Assembly (NCBI GenBank): GCA_008360975.2
Contig: CM039211.1
Location: forward strand, 68,104,565 to 68,168,564
Source of the DNA: Lichenostomus cassidix
Taxonomy: Eukaryota; Chordata; Aves; Passeriformes; Meliphagidae
Reading direction: 5' to 3'
DNA: 64,000 nt
Shown here: positions 36,811-49,750 of the stretch, in pieces
Position numbering within the stretch: position 1 is the stretch's first letter
Layout: every line of letters starts with the position of its first letter
Position numbers and translations under genes: made by a program
The notes under the pieces: model-generated
Told to the model about the DNA's origin: nothing
Database searches by the model: none
What the model saw: only the letters and a program-made list of their open reading frames with translations

Positions 36811-39800
36811 TTGCCTTCATGATCTGTAGTTTATCTATCCAAAGAAATAAGCCTCAAAATCTCCTGCAAATACATATCCTGTGGTTTAGCTGAGGATATT
36901 GCCCCTCCATCCTGGGAATGTTGCACCCTAATTTAGACTCCACAGACAAGATGTTTCCTTGCTGGCCCCTGCAGAAAGCTATATCCTTTTACACCTAGCA
37001 AAGGAATTAAAGAATAAAGCTGATTTATCTCAGTGGAAGAAAGAAAATGTAGATTTTAAATGGGAAAGAAAATTTCTGTGCTCTACTAGCTCAGAAGACA
37101 AAGACAGGGAACAGGTAACTGAACCTTGGTGAGGACTTCTCATGCCTTGTTCTAGTTTCCCAGTATTGCTTCTCCACCAATACCTGTGGGATTAATCTGT
37201 GTCTGTCTTCCTGGGGTAATGAGATGTGGTGAGGCAGAGAGTACCACAATCAAGACTGTGACCCGTTCCTTTTTTTCAGTCAGAGGGTGTCCTTTGCTCA
37301 CTCTGAAGCAATGTTCATCCATGTGAGGATGTTTGCTTTTTTTTAACATGTTCATCCCCATAAGGATGGACATGAAAAAGGGCAGACATATTTTGCCAAA
37401 GTGGGCCAAGGGAGGAAGAAATGAAAATAGTGAAGAGGAAAGGAATGATAACAAAGAGGGAGGGAGTTGGACAGAAAACTAACATGAATCTCTTATAAAA
37501 GGCAGATATGAAGGTGAGAACTTTTGCCTGTCTGGAGATACAATCCTGAACACCTCTACCTGAGCTATCAGACATCTCCATCTGATTTATCCCAGGTATT
37601 TATTTGACATTGAGATTTATTCATTTATTAAAAAAATAAATTTGTTTATTTAACTCATCTTTTTTTCCTCACAGTCTGTTGTGGATCAGCACAATAGAGA
37701 CTTTCAAAACACCAAAATTTTTTCAGGTATGACACACCCAAAGAAAATTTAAGATGTCTTCACTATGGCAGGGGAGGTTTGCATGTAGAAAAGTGTATCT
37801 TTCTGGAGGAGCTGGTCATGCAACACTAATTTACTGAAAATGTTCCCGGTTAATGAACACAGTGCATAATGAAGATATTCAAGACTTACTGTGGCATTTC
37901 TAGGTTGGTCTGATCTAGGATATGAGGAGTTTATATTATCCTACCTTTTTAAGAGTCACGACAAAAATAATAGAGGAAGTTGGTTTGGTATCACACTTTC
38001 TATCTGTTCTGAATCACCAGAAATCAAACTGAGTTAAAAATCAATAGGGATGAGATTCAACTTAGTAAACATAGATACCTACAGAACCTGTGTATATCTC
38101 ACCTAGTCACCCTCAACTCCCTTGCTAGGCAAAAGAGAGAATTAGACATTTTCATGCACTTCAGCAATTTATTTCTTCCTAACGTATCTAAAACAGAGAT
38201 CGGGGAATTGTATTAAAAAATCTCATTTCCATACATCGACCATAATAGGAACTTACAGAAAACAGTTCAGATAGAGATTTTTAAAGCTAGATCGGATTTC
38301 AAATTTGTAAGTTGCAAATAAAGAAAAAAGTATAGAAAGTGTTCTCTGTTTCGACACAGTTTATCAGGAAAATAGTGTCATCTTTACAGTTCACTTTCTT
38401 TAAGAGCTATAAAGCAAAGGTATGTGTTTAAAATGAGTATTTCCTGGAATCATATGCAAAACCTCACAATCTTAGCTTTCTATTTTTAAACTCATCTCTC
38501 CTGACCAATTTTTCATTACCTTTCTTATTTCTTTCATTTTCCCTGTCTCCTTCCAACAATCTCACCACTTGTTTCTCCACTTCCTTTTAATCTTGAATAC
38601 AAAGAGCAGGTTGATCCCAGCTCTGGCCCTGGAAATGTCAGGCTGAAAATGTTACTCTTGGAGTGATTTGCATGCATTACAAAGTGACAGGTGACAGGAG
38701 CACACAACCTCAGCTAATAGATGATTAATGATGTGATGTTGGCCAGCACTGTTGACTCGTTTTCCTGCTCTTCGGGAAACTTCAAAGGCAGCTGGCATTT
38801 CTGTTGCCTTGTGACAGGCTCATAGGTGAGTGTAATTGTTTAGTCCATATGTGCATGGCGTGGAAGGAGCCATGGGCATGTTCATGGAGCACATTTGTCT
38901 GTGTGTGTGTGCATGAGGCAATTTGTGGGGCTGAATGCATGAGCTCCCGTGTGCTTCTGTGTGTATATGAGCTGCTCATATACAAACTGCCTGGTTTCTG
39001 CGAGTTGCTGAGAGCATCATTATCCAGCTACTATATTCTGAATAAAATACCATGGCCCATTTGGGGTTACAGTCTAAAGGAATGAGGGAAACTCACTGGA
39101 ATTTTAATCTGGATGGAGAAAAATCAGCCCTAAAGTAAACAGTATGTTTGGAAAGGAGCCCAGTAAATAGCAATCAGAACAGGATTAGAAATAGGTCAAG
39201 GCTGTAAAGTTGGATCTTTTTTTCACACCCTGTTTTTTCCTTTTTTCTCAGCAAAATTTGGAAAAGTTGAGGTCATTAAAGTGATTAAGGTTACTTCAGA
39301 TTTCAACTCCGTCCAGATTTTGAGGCATGGGCTCACTTCTGATGCATTCATTATAAGTCTGGAGTTCAGTTGAAGAAGTATTTGGAGTTTTCTAGAAGAT
39401 TATTCTTAGGCAGGATCCTCTCAACACATATAGATGCCAATGTTTGGATTTAAAATCCTTGTACTCGGTAAAGGTGAAGGAAATCTCGTTTCCTACTCCA
39501 CACATGAACACCTCTGCCTTCTGCCCTGGGTTTCCTATTCCCCAGCCCACTGTACTCATGAATCTCCTTCAAAGATGCTCAGCATTATTGGAAAAGCAAG
39601 GAAACAAACTGTAGATGAGGATTAAGGTTTGCAGTTGTGAACAAAGATCAGCCAAATTAGCCTTTTTATTTTAAACTAAAATTAGTAGTTCTCTGAATCA
39701 AAATTCTGCATCAACAGTGTGTGTGGGTTTTTCTTTAGATAGAAAAGGAAAAGTCTGAAATTTAGTGCTCTTTAAACCAACAAATTTCTTCATAGCCAAT

Positions 39801-42539
39801 AAAGCACGAAGCTGCCATGGCACAGAGTAAGGAGGTAAAGATAGTTTAAAACAAACACGATTTTCCCTTCCTTCTTCCAGTAGCTGTCATTTGGGAAAGC
39901 ACAGTGCAGATGTCAAAAGCTGAAAATGTATGTTCCTAAAACCAGAGACAAATGGCCAGAGGAGGCCTTGAAAGATTTGTATCTTCTGTTGATTAAAAGG
40001 GGAATGTAGAAGAGTCAGTGACTGAGATAAGTCTTCCTGCACAGAATCATGTAAAATTGAATTTGAAAGGTCCTCAAGAAATCAGCATGGTTCTGGGCAA
40101 GAAACCTGTCCTAAGCAATTGAAGCCCACTCCTGAACCCTGAGAGAGCCACAGCATAGCATACACTCCACAAATCAGCTGACCCAGGACTGATTTTGAGT
40201 CTGTGTCTGGATGATTGCCTGAGACCAATCCTAGTGTGGTTTCTCATCTCTTTAACTTTGACACAGGGGTTGAAAGGGGCAAGCTGCTCTCAGCTTGAGG
40301 TAAAGGCTTCACTGCTTCTGAAAACATCACTTTTTTTTGGTTTCTCTTGCCTCATGGATTGTTCAGTGTGTTAACTCAATCCAAAGACTTGCCATGTTCA
40401 CATTTCCCAGCCCTCACTAACCCTTCAATTCACAGGACATCACCCACTCCAACACAGACTGTCCTCCAGACAGGGCAAGACACTGAGTGCCAGGACACCA
40501 GAAAGCTGAGAAAATGGGAAGAGCTCATAGGCTTTGATCTATTTCAGACCTGTCAGATTAAGTAGGGCTGGAGGTTTGGGCGATGAGGCTTGTGCTTCAT
40601 GCTTGCTTAAGCTGAATTGCCTTGGAAAAAGCCGAACGTTCCCTTCATGGTGAAGTCTGTGTCACCCTACCTCCGTCCACAAGCAGCAGCAAAAAACATC
40701 TCAGCTTTTGTAATTGCAAAAATACCAGCTCCTAATTTGTGACGTTTGTGACATCTATTTCACAGATTTACAGGCTGACCTGTGTAGATGCTAAAAACAG
40801 TTGTTGTTTCTAATGCTCCTGGAAATGCAGTTCATCGTATCTTAGCCAAAGTCTGTTGAATAACGTACCTATGCATGACTTTGTGTGTGAATTTGTTCAA
40901 GGGGAATGCCAGAGTGACAGCAAAATAGCAACAGCCAACCCACAGAAATAATATCTTTAATTTTTAATATTGTTATGGCACATAAAAATATAGGTATTAT
41001 CATGGTGGAGACATAGGTGCATATACACACGTAGACTAAGAAAAACACAAAGAGACCTGGCCATTCCGCAGTACTGCTGGCATTTTATGTGATACCTTAA
41101 CTGGTACTTGTCTTGTTACTTAGTACTTTGGAAAGCTGCTTTGAATACTTTTCCTTTGGTTACTGATAAATGTTAACTTCAGGTAGCTGTATCATGTGGT
41201 TAGCTTTAAAAGCCTGAAAATTTAAAACTACAAAAATCAATTTTCTTACAAATGCGCTTTGTGAAGTCTAATAATTTCCAAGAACAGTTAAAAAAACAAA
41301 AAGCAACTAAGATGGAAGTTTCTGGCTCACACTTGCTTTTAATAGAAACTAACACCAGTAGCAATGGAAATGCTTTTTTTTCTTCAACACATTCAAGATT
41401 TTGCCTTTATTTTATCCTATTAAGGAAAATTTAAATGGCAATATTTAAGATGACTGGCTGATTAGCTTATTTTATGTTCCTTCCAATGCTTGTACTGAGC
41501 AAACAAGGCAGCTCTGATTCCACACAATCTTGCTGGTTGTCATCAAGAATGGAAATTTCAAACAAAAGGTAAATTGTTTTAAGGACCTTTTTGGCAAGCA
41601 TAAAAGAGAGAATTTTAGAGGGAAGTTGGTCACTGGTGATTGTGACTGACACTTGCTACAGTACCAGAGTCACTGTTAATCTGCTCAGAATTGTGGCCAC
41701 CTTGGGGTGGAATGCACTAGGAGTTGTATGTCCCAGTCATGCTGTCTAAAGCCAGAGAGGTTTGGGTATGTCCTCAGTGGAATCAAGATTAACTATTTAT
41801 ACCATACAGCAGCTGGGTACATAAGGAACAGTAATTTCATTCAAAGTATTTCTCAGTCTGCTAGAATTAGAAAGCTTCTGTTGTGCTCTAAGACCAAAAG
41901 GCTTCTTTTCCAAAGCCTTCTGCTGTTGTAGCTTCTGCAATTTCAAGATTGAAAGTGGCAGCACTGTAAAACAATGGAAGGAAGCAATTACAAGCTCTGG
42001 AAACTATCACAGGGAGAGAGATGCAACATTCTAAAGTTTCTGCTGTGATCTCAGTCACAGCTTCATGCGGTTACATCCTCCACAAGCTAGCTCCAAAGGG
42101 CTGCCAAAATGCTGCTCATGCCTTCTAGACAGTGTGTGTATCTGATCAATCCATTTGATTTGTAGGTTAGGACTAAGCCTCACAGTCAGACCCAATGATC
42201 TCATTGCTGCTAGCATGAATGCAAAACACTTTGAGCGAAAACAAGGGGATTGATCTAAAAGGACACAGGTAATTTAGAGCAGAAGTTGGGCTTTTGTGTA
42301 TTAATTAAAAAGTTTGCTGTAACCTATGGGACACATCAACTCTCTTGCAAAGGTTGTCATCTCTGCGCAGCCAGCCATTTGTTTTGTTTGCTTCCTAGAG
42401 AAACTTGATTTTTGTGATGGGCTATGCCTTTTGCTACTATATCCTCTGGGAGAGAGGTCTGGTCAGATGATTAACATTATCTTCTCTCTTAAACATTGCA
42501 TTATTAAAATTGGGCAGGTTTTTTTTTTTTTTTTTAATA
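36811..42539. other. unique non-coding sequence
   Basis: No gene recognised. A TG run lies at 38898-38910. Bases 40043-40090 (CAGAATCATGTAAAATTG, then AAAGGTCCTCAAGAAATCA) could be a highly decayed reversed CR1 3' end. Poly(T) lies at 42519-42536. Confidence 0.4.
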
Positions 42540-42900
42540 GCAACTGACTAATTAGCCCCACGTCTCATCTCAGCTGTCAAAAATCTCTATTCATTGACAG
42601 TTTACTTTAAGTGGTTCAATTAGCATAACAAATGACTCACCAAAAGTTCTGTAGGCATCCTATTGATTAATGTCATTTATCTTGCAAACCAGCAGTAGAT
42701 GCGTGAGTTGCTCCTAACAATTATTATATACATTTATATATGTATATAATAAGTGCCTCTCAGAGAAGAAAAGCAATTTAGGTGTTATTTGCAGACATTT
42801 AATAGCAGTAAAGGGCTTTCATCAGCAGCAATGAGATGGATGATTTCCCAGTTAGGAACCAGGTACAAGATATGGTCATGTTTCTTTGCACAGCACACTG
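42540..42900. promoter_or_regulatory. candidate conserved non-coding element with hairpin
   Basis: The block has CTAATTAG near 42547, CAGCTGTCA near 42571 and TTGACAG near 42594. CTGTCA/TGACAG are opposed MEIS/TGIF-type half-sites. It also has TTGATTAATG near 42664 and a perfect 13-bp inverted repeat at 42721-42752. It is unique sequence without mobile elements. The density of homeodomain-like cores is suggestive only. Confidence 0.25.
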
Positions 42901-45900
42901 CATGAATCCAAGTGATGTAAAGAACAGAAATTCCTATGAGCATGTGATTAGATTGAGGAGGATGGAGACAGATCAGGAACTATAGAGTCTGTATTTTTGA
43001 CCTTTTCCTTCTATTTGCACAAGCTTTTCAGGACATTGGTATGTATTCTAGTAACAATACATTACATAATATTTTGCTCATGCTTTATGTGTTCAATGGG
43101 TAATGCACAGAAAAGAAAAGGATTGGGTTCTTCAGTTTCATCTTCAAAGACTTGCCTTGGAATTTTTGCTCCTAAAACTCTTATGTGATTTTGAAAGCAC
43201 AGTGTCCTAAGCACCTATGGCCTGAGCTGATAACAGATCAAGGGACACAGCACAGCAACAGTGCAGCCTTTTTTCTATTAGAACAGGAGACCCTTAACTA
43301 GTGACAGTACAGCAGTACTGGGCAAGAGGGGGAGAGGAAGGGTTTTGTCCTCCTCAACTCGGCCACTCACCTTTGGCACTCACTTTGGTCTTACTTAATC
43401 CCCTCTGTCCATTTTTTTCTATCAACTTTGATTTTATCCATGCTGCTCATGAGGTCTATGCAGTCCTTGCCACCAGGACAATCCTCCCTGAATGTTCATG
43501 CAGTGCCTTACCCTACATAAGGTCAGAACCTCAGAAACCCTCATGATATAAAAATGCAACATTTCACCACAGAGCAAATGCCAGGTATTCACCACTGGGT
43601 AGGAAAACGGTCTCCCATCAGTTAGTGACTGATCAGATGACAATGTTCTGAAATTTCTGCAGAAAGAGGTTTTCTGCCAATGAAATCAGAGATGGCCATA
43701 GTGTACACTGAAAGGAATTACTATGGGTGCCTCTGTAATCATAGCAAAAAAGTATGTGTGTGTTTCAGTTGTTTCAAAGTACTTCTCCTAGAGGAAGGAG
43801 CTTTTATGACTGAACTCTTTAATAAGGGCTCTTCCCCCAGTCTCAAGAGGGACAGTGCAAGCTTTAAAGAAAGTACAGCCAGTGCTCTCACTATTGAAGC
43901 CACTAGGAGTATATTTTATAAAGCAATATTAAAGAAATACTGAAAGCAGAATAATTTAATCAGATTCATGAAATCAAATACCCCCAAGGCAGTGATGAAG
44001 ATGCAGCTCAACAGGTACTGGCATTTCATTCCATAGGAAGAGGAAAATTCATCAGCTCTTTCTTTCGGTTTTTTTTTTTTTTCTTTTCTCTTTATAGAAG
44101 TAAAACTTGACACTAAATAAAACCAAAGGCAAATAACCCTAGGACATGAGGATTAGTGCAAAGGCACCTTGGGCCTATATTCAGTCACACTCTGTCTCTT
44201 CTTGTTTGGGAGCTGGAAGCTATCCATTATTAGGGAGTTGGAGGGAATGTTGTCAAGTGTTTCTTTAAATGGCAGTTTTTTCCTGATCACACAATCAGTC
44301 ATTGGCAAAATATTTCATCTTTTCTCTCTTTACGTGCATTCAATTGCCATGACTGCATTGTCTTCTGGTAAAGGGCAGCACAGCAGACCTTTATCCCAAC
44401 TTGGGGTCACCTCATGCTGCAGAGAACAATAATATATAAGTGTAACAACAATAAATGAAAACCATCTTGAAAAATTACCAGTGGAAGAACCCTCTACAAC
44501 TTGAAAATTAGGGTTTCCTAAGTTGCCTAAGTTTCAAAAATCTCCTGCAAGGAAATAGATTAGAGTTTTTGTTCTTTTATGCTGTTACTCATGCACTCAG
44601 CTGATGGCTGATGGCTTTCTTAGAGTTGTTGCAGGAGCAGTGTTTCTGTGATTATATCAGTGTAGGTTATGAAAGTGAGGAGTAAACTGTCTTTGAAAGC
44701 AACTAGTAATGTTAGCTAGGAGATCTTGGGAAAAGCTCTCAGAGGAGAAAAAGGGACAAATCCTCAGCATCTATGGTGGTACTACTGAAATACCAACTGA
44801 GCAACAGCCTGGACTGTACATATCCTTCAAATATCTCAGGAGAAGTCAGCCCATTCTCATTGGTCAGGTATGCAACTGAGTGATACATTCAGCTCACTTA
44901 AATCTAACCAGCCAAACTCAGACATCAGGTTTGTTCCAGGCATCTCCACTCGCTGTGTCCTCAGCAGGGAGTCAGGTGCTCCATGCAGTGAATCATTCTG
45001 TGCTGCGAGAGGTGCCATCCCCTGGCTTTCAAAGGTGCCTGTGTCTCCCTATTGAGGGTAGAGAGAGCTATGAATAGTAACCTAGACTGAATACCTTCCC
45101 TCTTACCAGCACTAAAATTAGCTGAGAAGATTCCCATCCAGCTGTCTTCTCCAAAGTAACACAAGAGAAAGTGGATAGTAGGGAAAATGATGCTTTCCGT
45201 TCACCAGGCAGACCTGCTGTGCAGGGGATCACCCTTCCTTTTTTATATGGGCATCAAACTGACTCTGCAGTGAGAGAATGGAGTTCAAACATCAAATCTG
45301 TGTGCCTGAGGTCTGGGTGAGTGCAGTCCACAAGCACTAAGGTGATCTGGAGAAGCAGAGCAAGTACAGAGCAACTAAATATTTAGGCAGTGCACGATCC
45401 TGACGAGTGGCAACAATATCCCTGAGACAGAGTTTTGAAGAGTATGGAGAGAAGAGCATTCAGTTTTATGACACATATTTAACAGCTAAAATATAGCAGC
45501 AGTACTGTCCTGTCCTGTCCTGCCTCATGGCTTCTTTCTCCAACAAGGCCATCATAAATTCTGCCTTGAGCAAAGCAGAACTGATTGGACTCAATTTATT
45601 CTTCTTTAAAACACACACACAAACACATTCACTAGGGAAGGACATAGAAGTTCCAGGAAAGAGCCGTAACTCAATTGCCATTATAGAACAGAAAGATAAT
45701 TAAGTAAATGTTGGCAGGGGATAGCATTGAATAACTTTAGCAGAATGAGCTCTTCCTTGCTTTGCCCTTTGCAGAAAGTATACTGCATTCTCCAGAGACC
45801 CCACCCTAAATTGCTTTGGATAGCTTCCTTTTCCCAGAAGGAAATCAGGGATAACAGGGCTGGAAGGGAGTTTCAAAGGTCAGTTTCCTTCAGTACAAGG

Positions 45901-48900
45901 CAGGAACAACTCAAGCTCAGCTGATGAAAATGCCTGTTTTCCCTGCTGAGGGGCAGGAGGTCAGTCTGTATGCTGTACAGGGATGCAGCTAACCCTTCCA
46001 TATCACTACCTGGAACTTAGGAGGATCTGGGTAACATCTGAATCACTTTGATCTACAGTTTGGAGCAAAGAGAAGCTTTTCAGAGAGAAATTAATAATAA
46101 GCGAGACATAAGTAGACACCCTGAAATGTAACTGGCTTCTGTTTGTGCCTGAGTATCCAGAGTATAAGGGAGCCATGAGCTGCAGTTACTAATTAGTTCC
46201 AAGGGCAGATAAATAGCAGCTCTGCTTTTTATTCATCCCATGTGTGATCCACTGGGTTTGTAGACTTTGGCGCATTTTATGTCTGAAATTTATCATGAGT
46301 TTATAGCCAGAAAATAAGTTAACAGAAGAAGAAAAACAAAAAAACCGATCATTGTAAATCTTATTAGACTGTACTTTTAAAGCTAGAATATGAGATAGAA
46401 AGAGCACATGTGATAAGCAAAGAAAGAAAACAGAACAGTAAAATGTTAAATTAGCATGTCTGAGTTCATTCTTGTTGAGGCAGGTAGGTTTCAAGTCAGA
46501 GAGCTTCTCTTTAATGTCAGTGGGTTTTGGACAATGCATTTCTTCTATTTTGAGTTCGTTGAAAGAATCATGTGCAAAATGCTATGTGTATAATACATAA
46601 GCAGCCACCTCTAAAATCTAATTATTTTAAGTCAAAATCTTCAAAATATTTTATCTTACTGTCTGTCATGGAAGATTATTCGAGCTTCTTGGTAATGAAT
46701 CTTTGTCTAAAACATATTTGGCAATCTTTTCATAATCATGTCACTATATGTCATAGACTACACCTTCAAGAATCACCACATGATGTGTGAAATGAAGCAA
46801 AAATAGAAGATATCCTTAGAGTGACTTTGGTAAAACAGTGCTAATTTCTCAACCTTCAGAAAGATCAATGTAATCTCAAAGTTTCAAACACATCAACAAA
46901 AATATCTTTGAGGGGGAAACAGAGATGTGTAAGTGGGCTGTTTTCATTTAATAGGAAAGTTAGCACAGAGAATTTTGGGCTGTCACCAAAACTGAAATGT
47001 ATGGTATGCTTGGGATGAGAAGAAATGTTTCAGGATTGCACAATCACAGGCATTTCCAGTCTTACATGACATCTTTAGAGCTGCATTTTGTGTCTTAGGG
47101 TCTGTTACAACAGCACCTGTTTAAAAAATGTTACTTCCAACAATGTTGTCCTGTGATTGTATGGGAGGGAGAAGGTGATCTATAAGAAAAATGCATCTGA
47201 ATCAGAAAATATAAAAGCAGCAGTGTCATGCTTATCCAAGGCGCTGGATAAAACACAGACACAGTAAGAAGTGTGTATATTTAGCATATGATTCATTTAA
47301 TCTCTGTCAATTGGAATTTTAACAGTGTAGTATTTAGTTTAACCTAATAATTCCAACTCTTTCCATGGTCAAATAAAGAGACCCACAGATCTCCAAAGAG
47401 AGATTTTTTTTGTTCTTAGTCATAGGCTAATAACACATAAGACAAATTTTATTTTGTGATGGTCCTTTTTTCTCCATTGTCTATAGAAAGGTCCAGATGA
47501 CCAGATTAACCTTAGCACCTTACTTCCGGACACCTAAAGTTTGTGTGTGTTGAATGTAATCCAGTAAGAGCTCTCATTTTAGCCTGGAAAAAGTTGAAAA
47601 GCAGCTGAAAAACCATATGTGTTTTGTTTAAATACAATATTGGAGAAAAGAGTTGACCTTAATATAATTTATGATTTATATTTTAGTGCTACCAGGAAGC
47701 TTAAGCTGTCTAAAGACTGCACAATGTAAGCAGAGATGATGGATAGGAAAGGATGGAAAGTTACAGGAACTCTAGCACTGAGATTAAGTGACTACATGAA
47801 GGTCACAATAGATGAACGCTTTTTTTACCTGAGTATTGTGAAAGTACAGATAGAGACAGTATAACAATGGGCAGTCGAGAGGAAATGGAGAGTGTTGGAC
47901 ACAGACTTATGTTTCCCTCAGGGTTTGAATTTAACCACAGGTTTTGTTAGGCAAGACACCTAAATTAGTTGTGTCAGCCTCCTTCTGCAGTTACCTGGCA
48001 AAATAATAGCACTTTTTGAGAATAAGTCAAATTGCCAAGGGACTGAATTGCAACCTGAGTGAAACCTAACACTGACCCCACTTAGAAATACAGTCAAGTC
48101 TGATGAGTAGAAAGTCTCTGTGAAGATCGGATGAATGGATAAATAAATGATGCAATGGGAATCTCCATAATTTGAGAACCATCCTGTAGATGTACAGGGT
48201 TTGGGCACAAAATGTTGCCAGAGCTTTGTCACTGATTTCAGCAGAATCTGGATTTTACCAATATTGGAGAACTCCAGAGGAGATGCTCTGGAGTTCACAG
48301 ATAGGATTTCCAGAGGTTGTCTGCTCTTGGGACAGACATCCAAAGGATGAATAGAACATCTACAGGTGGTCTAGGTTTTAAATAATCCTCTAGGAGAATC
48401 TAGCAGATGATATCTGTATCTGAGGCTCATCTGTCATAATTTCTTAGTAAAGAAGAAATGAGGGACAAGATCTGCCAAAAATACATAAGATGGATCAGCC
48501 AAATTGTTTCTAAATGGTACCTCAGTCAGAAATCTCCACAGGGGGCCAGCAGCCAGCTGCACTGCACTATAGAGTAAATGTTACTGTTTTGGAAACGAGT
48601 CAGTGGCAAGTGATTTGCATTAAACAATTTTTTTTTTCTTTTGTTGTTGTTGTTGGTTTTGTTGCTATTTTTGGCTAACATAGAAATGCATCAGCATGTG
48701 AAATTTACAGAGCAAGTGCCCAGTTCCTGATTTCTAGCACGATTTTTGCCTCCATGCTTAGAGATTTTGCTCCCAAAAGGCAGGGAGGAGGAGGAGAGTA
48801 GCAGGGTAGAAGTGGTGGTAGGGAATCCAAAAAAACCCAATCAAAGAGAGAGTCTATCCAGAAACACAAATGGTTTCCATTTTCCAACACTTTCTTTCTA

Positions 48901-49709
48901 ACTCAAGAATACACAGAAATCTGTGAATCCAGAGTGCCTGCGGTTCTCTTGCCTTGGAAAGGAGAACAGAAGACAGAACAAAACCTATGTTGAAAGCCTC
49001 TGAACTCATGAATATGAACAGGGGGCTGGAAGAAAATGAAGCCCAGGGATTCATGGATCTCGTCATGGTCTAGAGGTGCTTTCAGCATATGTCTAGTGTG
49101 CAGCAGGGTCTGGCAATTTTCCTGCTATTTAGGCTGCTTTTGGGACTGCTGCTCTCCTGCACATGTTTGTCCTGGAGGATGGTTTTCACCGATATGGTGT
49201 GATGAAATTCCTATCTAAACACTTGCAGGTGTATGTAGGGATTGCTCTGGCCAGAAATCTGATGGCTTGCCCAGAGAAGAACATTGCTTGGGGCAGCAAA
49301 ATGGCTCTGCCCCTCAGCCTGCCTGCTCTCATCTAGGGACAATTTGGGTGTGCTGGAAAAATGGTACACTAATTCTGCATCTATCACTCTCTGATGACTG
49401 CAAAAGTAAAGAGGAAAATCATGTTTTTTCAAGGATCTTTCCCCAGTTCTATTCCTTCCCTCCTGTGACAGAAACAGCCTGGCCAAACCCAGCCCCTAAT
49501 CCTTGGAGTGGAAAACACTTGGGTGCTTCCAAGTGTTGTCTCTACAGATGTTTTTCACATACACAGACACACATGGATTCAGTCAGAAAAACGTGTGGAA
49601 TGATTGCTGTAAGGATAATTGCACAGGTAATTATCTGCATTAACAGGCATCACACGCATGGATACATATGTATGGATTAGAAAGACAAGAAAACACAACA
49701 GACATTTCA
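42901..49709. other. unique non-coding sequence
   Basis: No gene recognised. Small simple tracts: poly(T) near 44070, TGTCCTGTCCTGTCC near 45508, ACACACACAC near 45611 and a TTGTTGTTGTTG-rich stretch at 48628-48662. Minus frames of 116 and 127 codons (46189-46539, 47960-48343) are unrecognised. Confidence 0.4.
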
Positions 49710-49750
49710 AAAAGGTTAAGGCCAGAAAAGACCACAGGAATGATCCAAGA
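49710..49750 (-). mobile_element. possible ancient CR1-type LINE remnant
   Basis: TTAAGGCCAGAAAAGACCAC followed by AGGAATGATCCAAGAG resembles the AAGGCCAGAAGGGACCATT...GATCATCTAG motif of old amniote CR1 copies read in reverse. The match is short and imperfect. Confidence 0.3.

Noticed and set aside
40040..40150. Possible reversed CR1 3' end
   Set aside because: Only CAGAATCAT and AAAGGTCCTC-like words match; too decayed to call.
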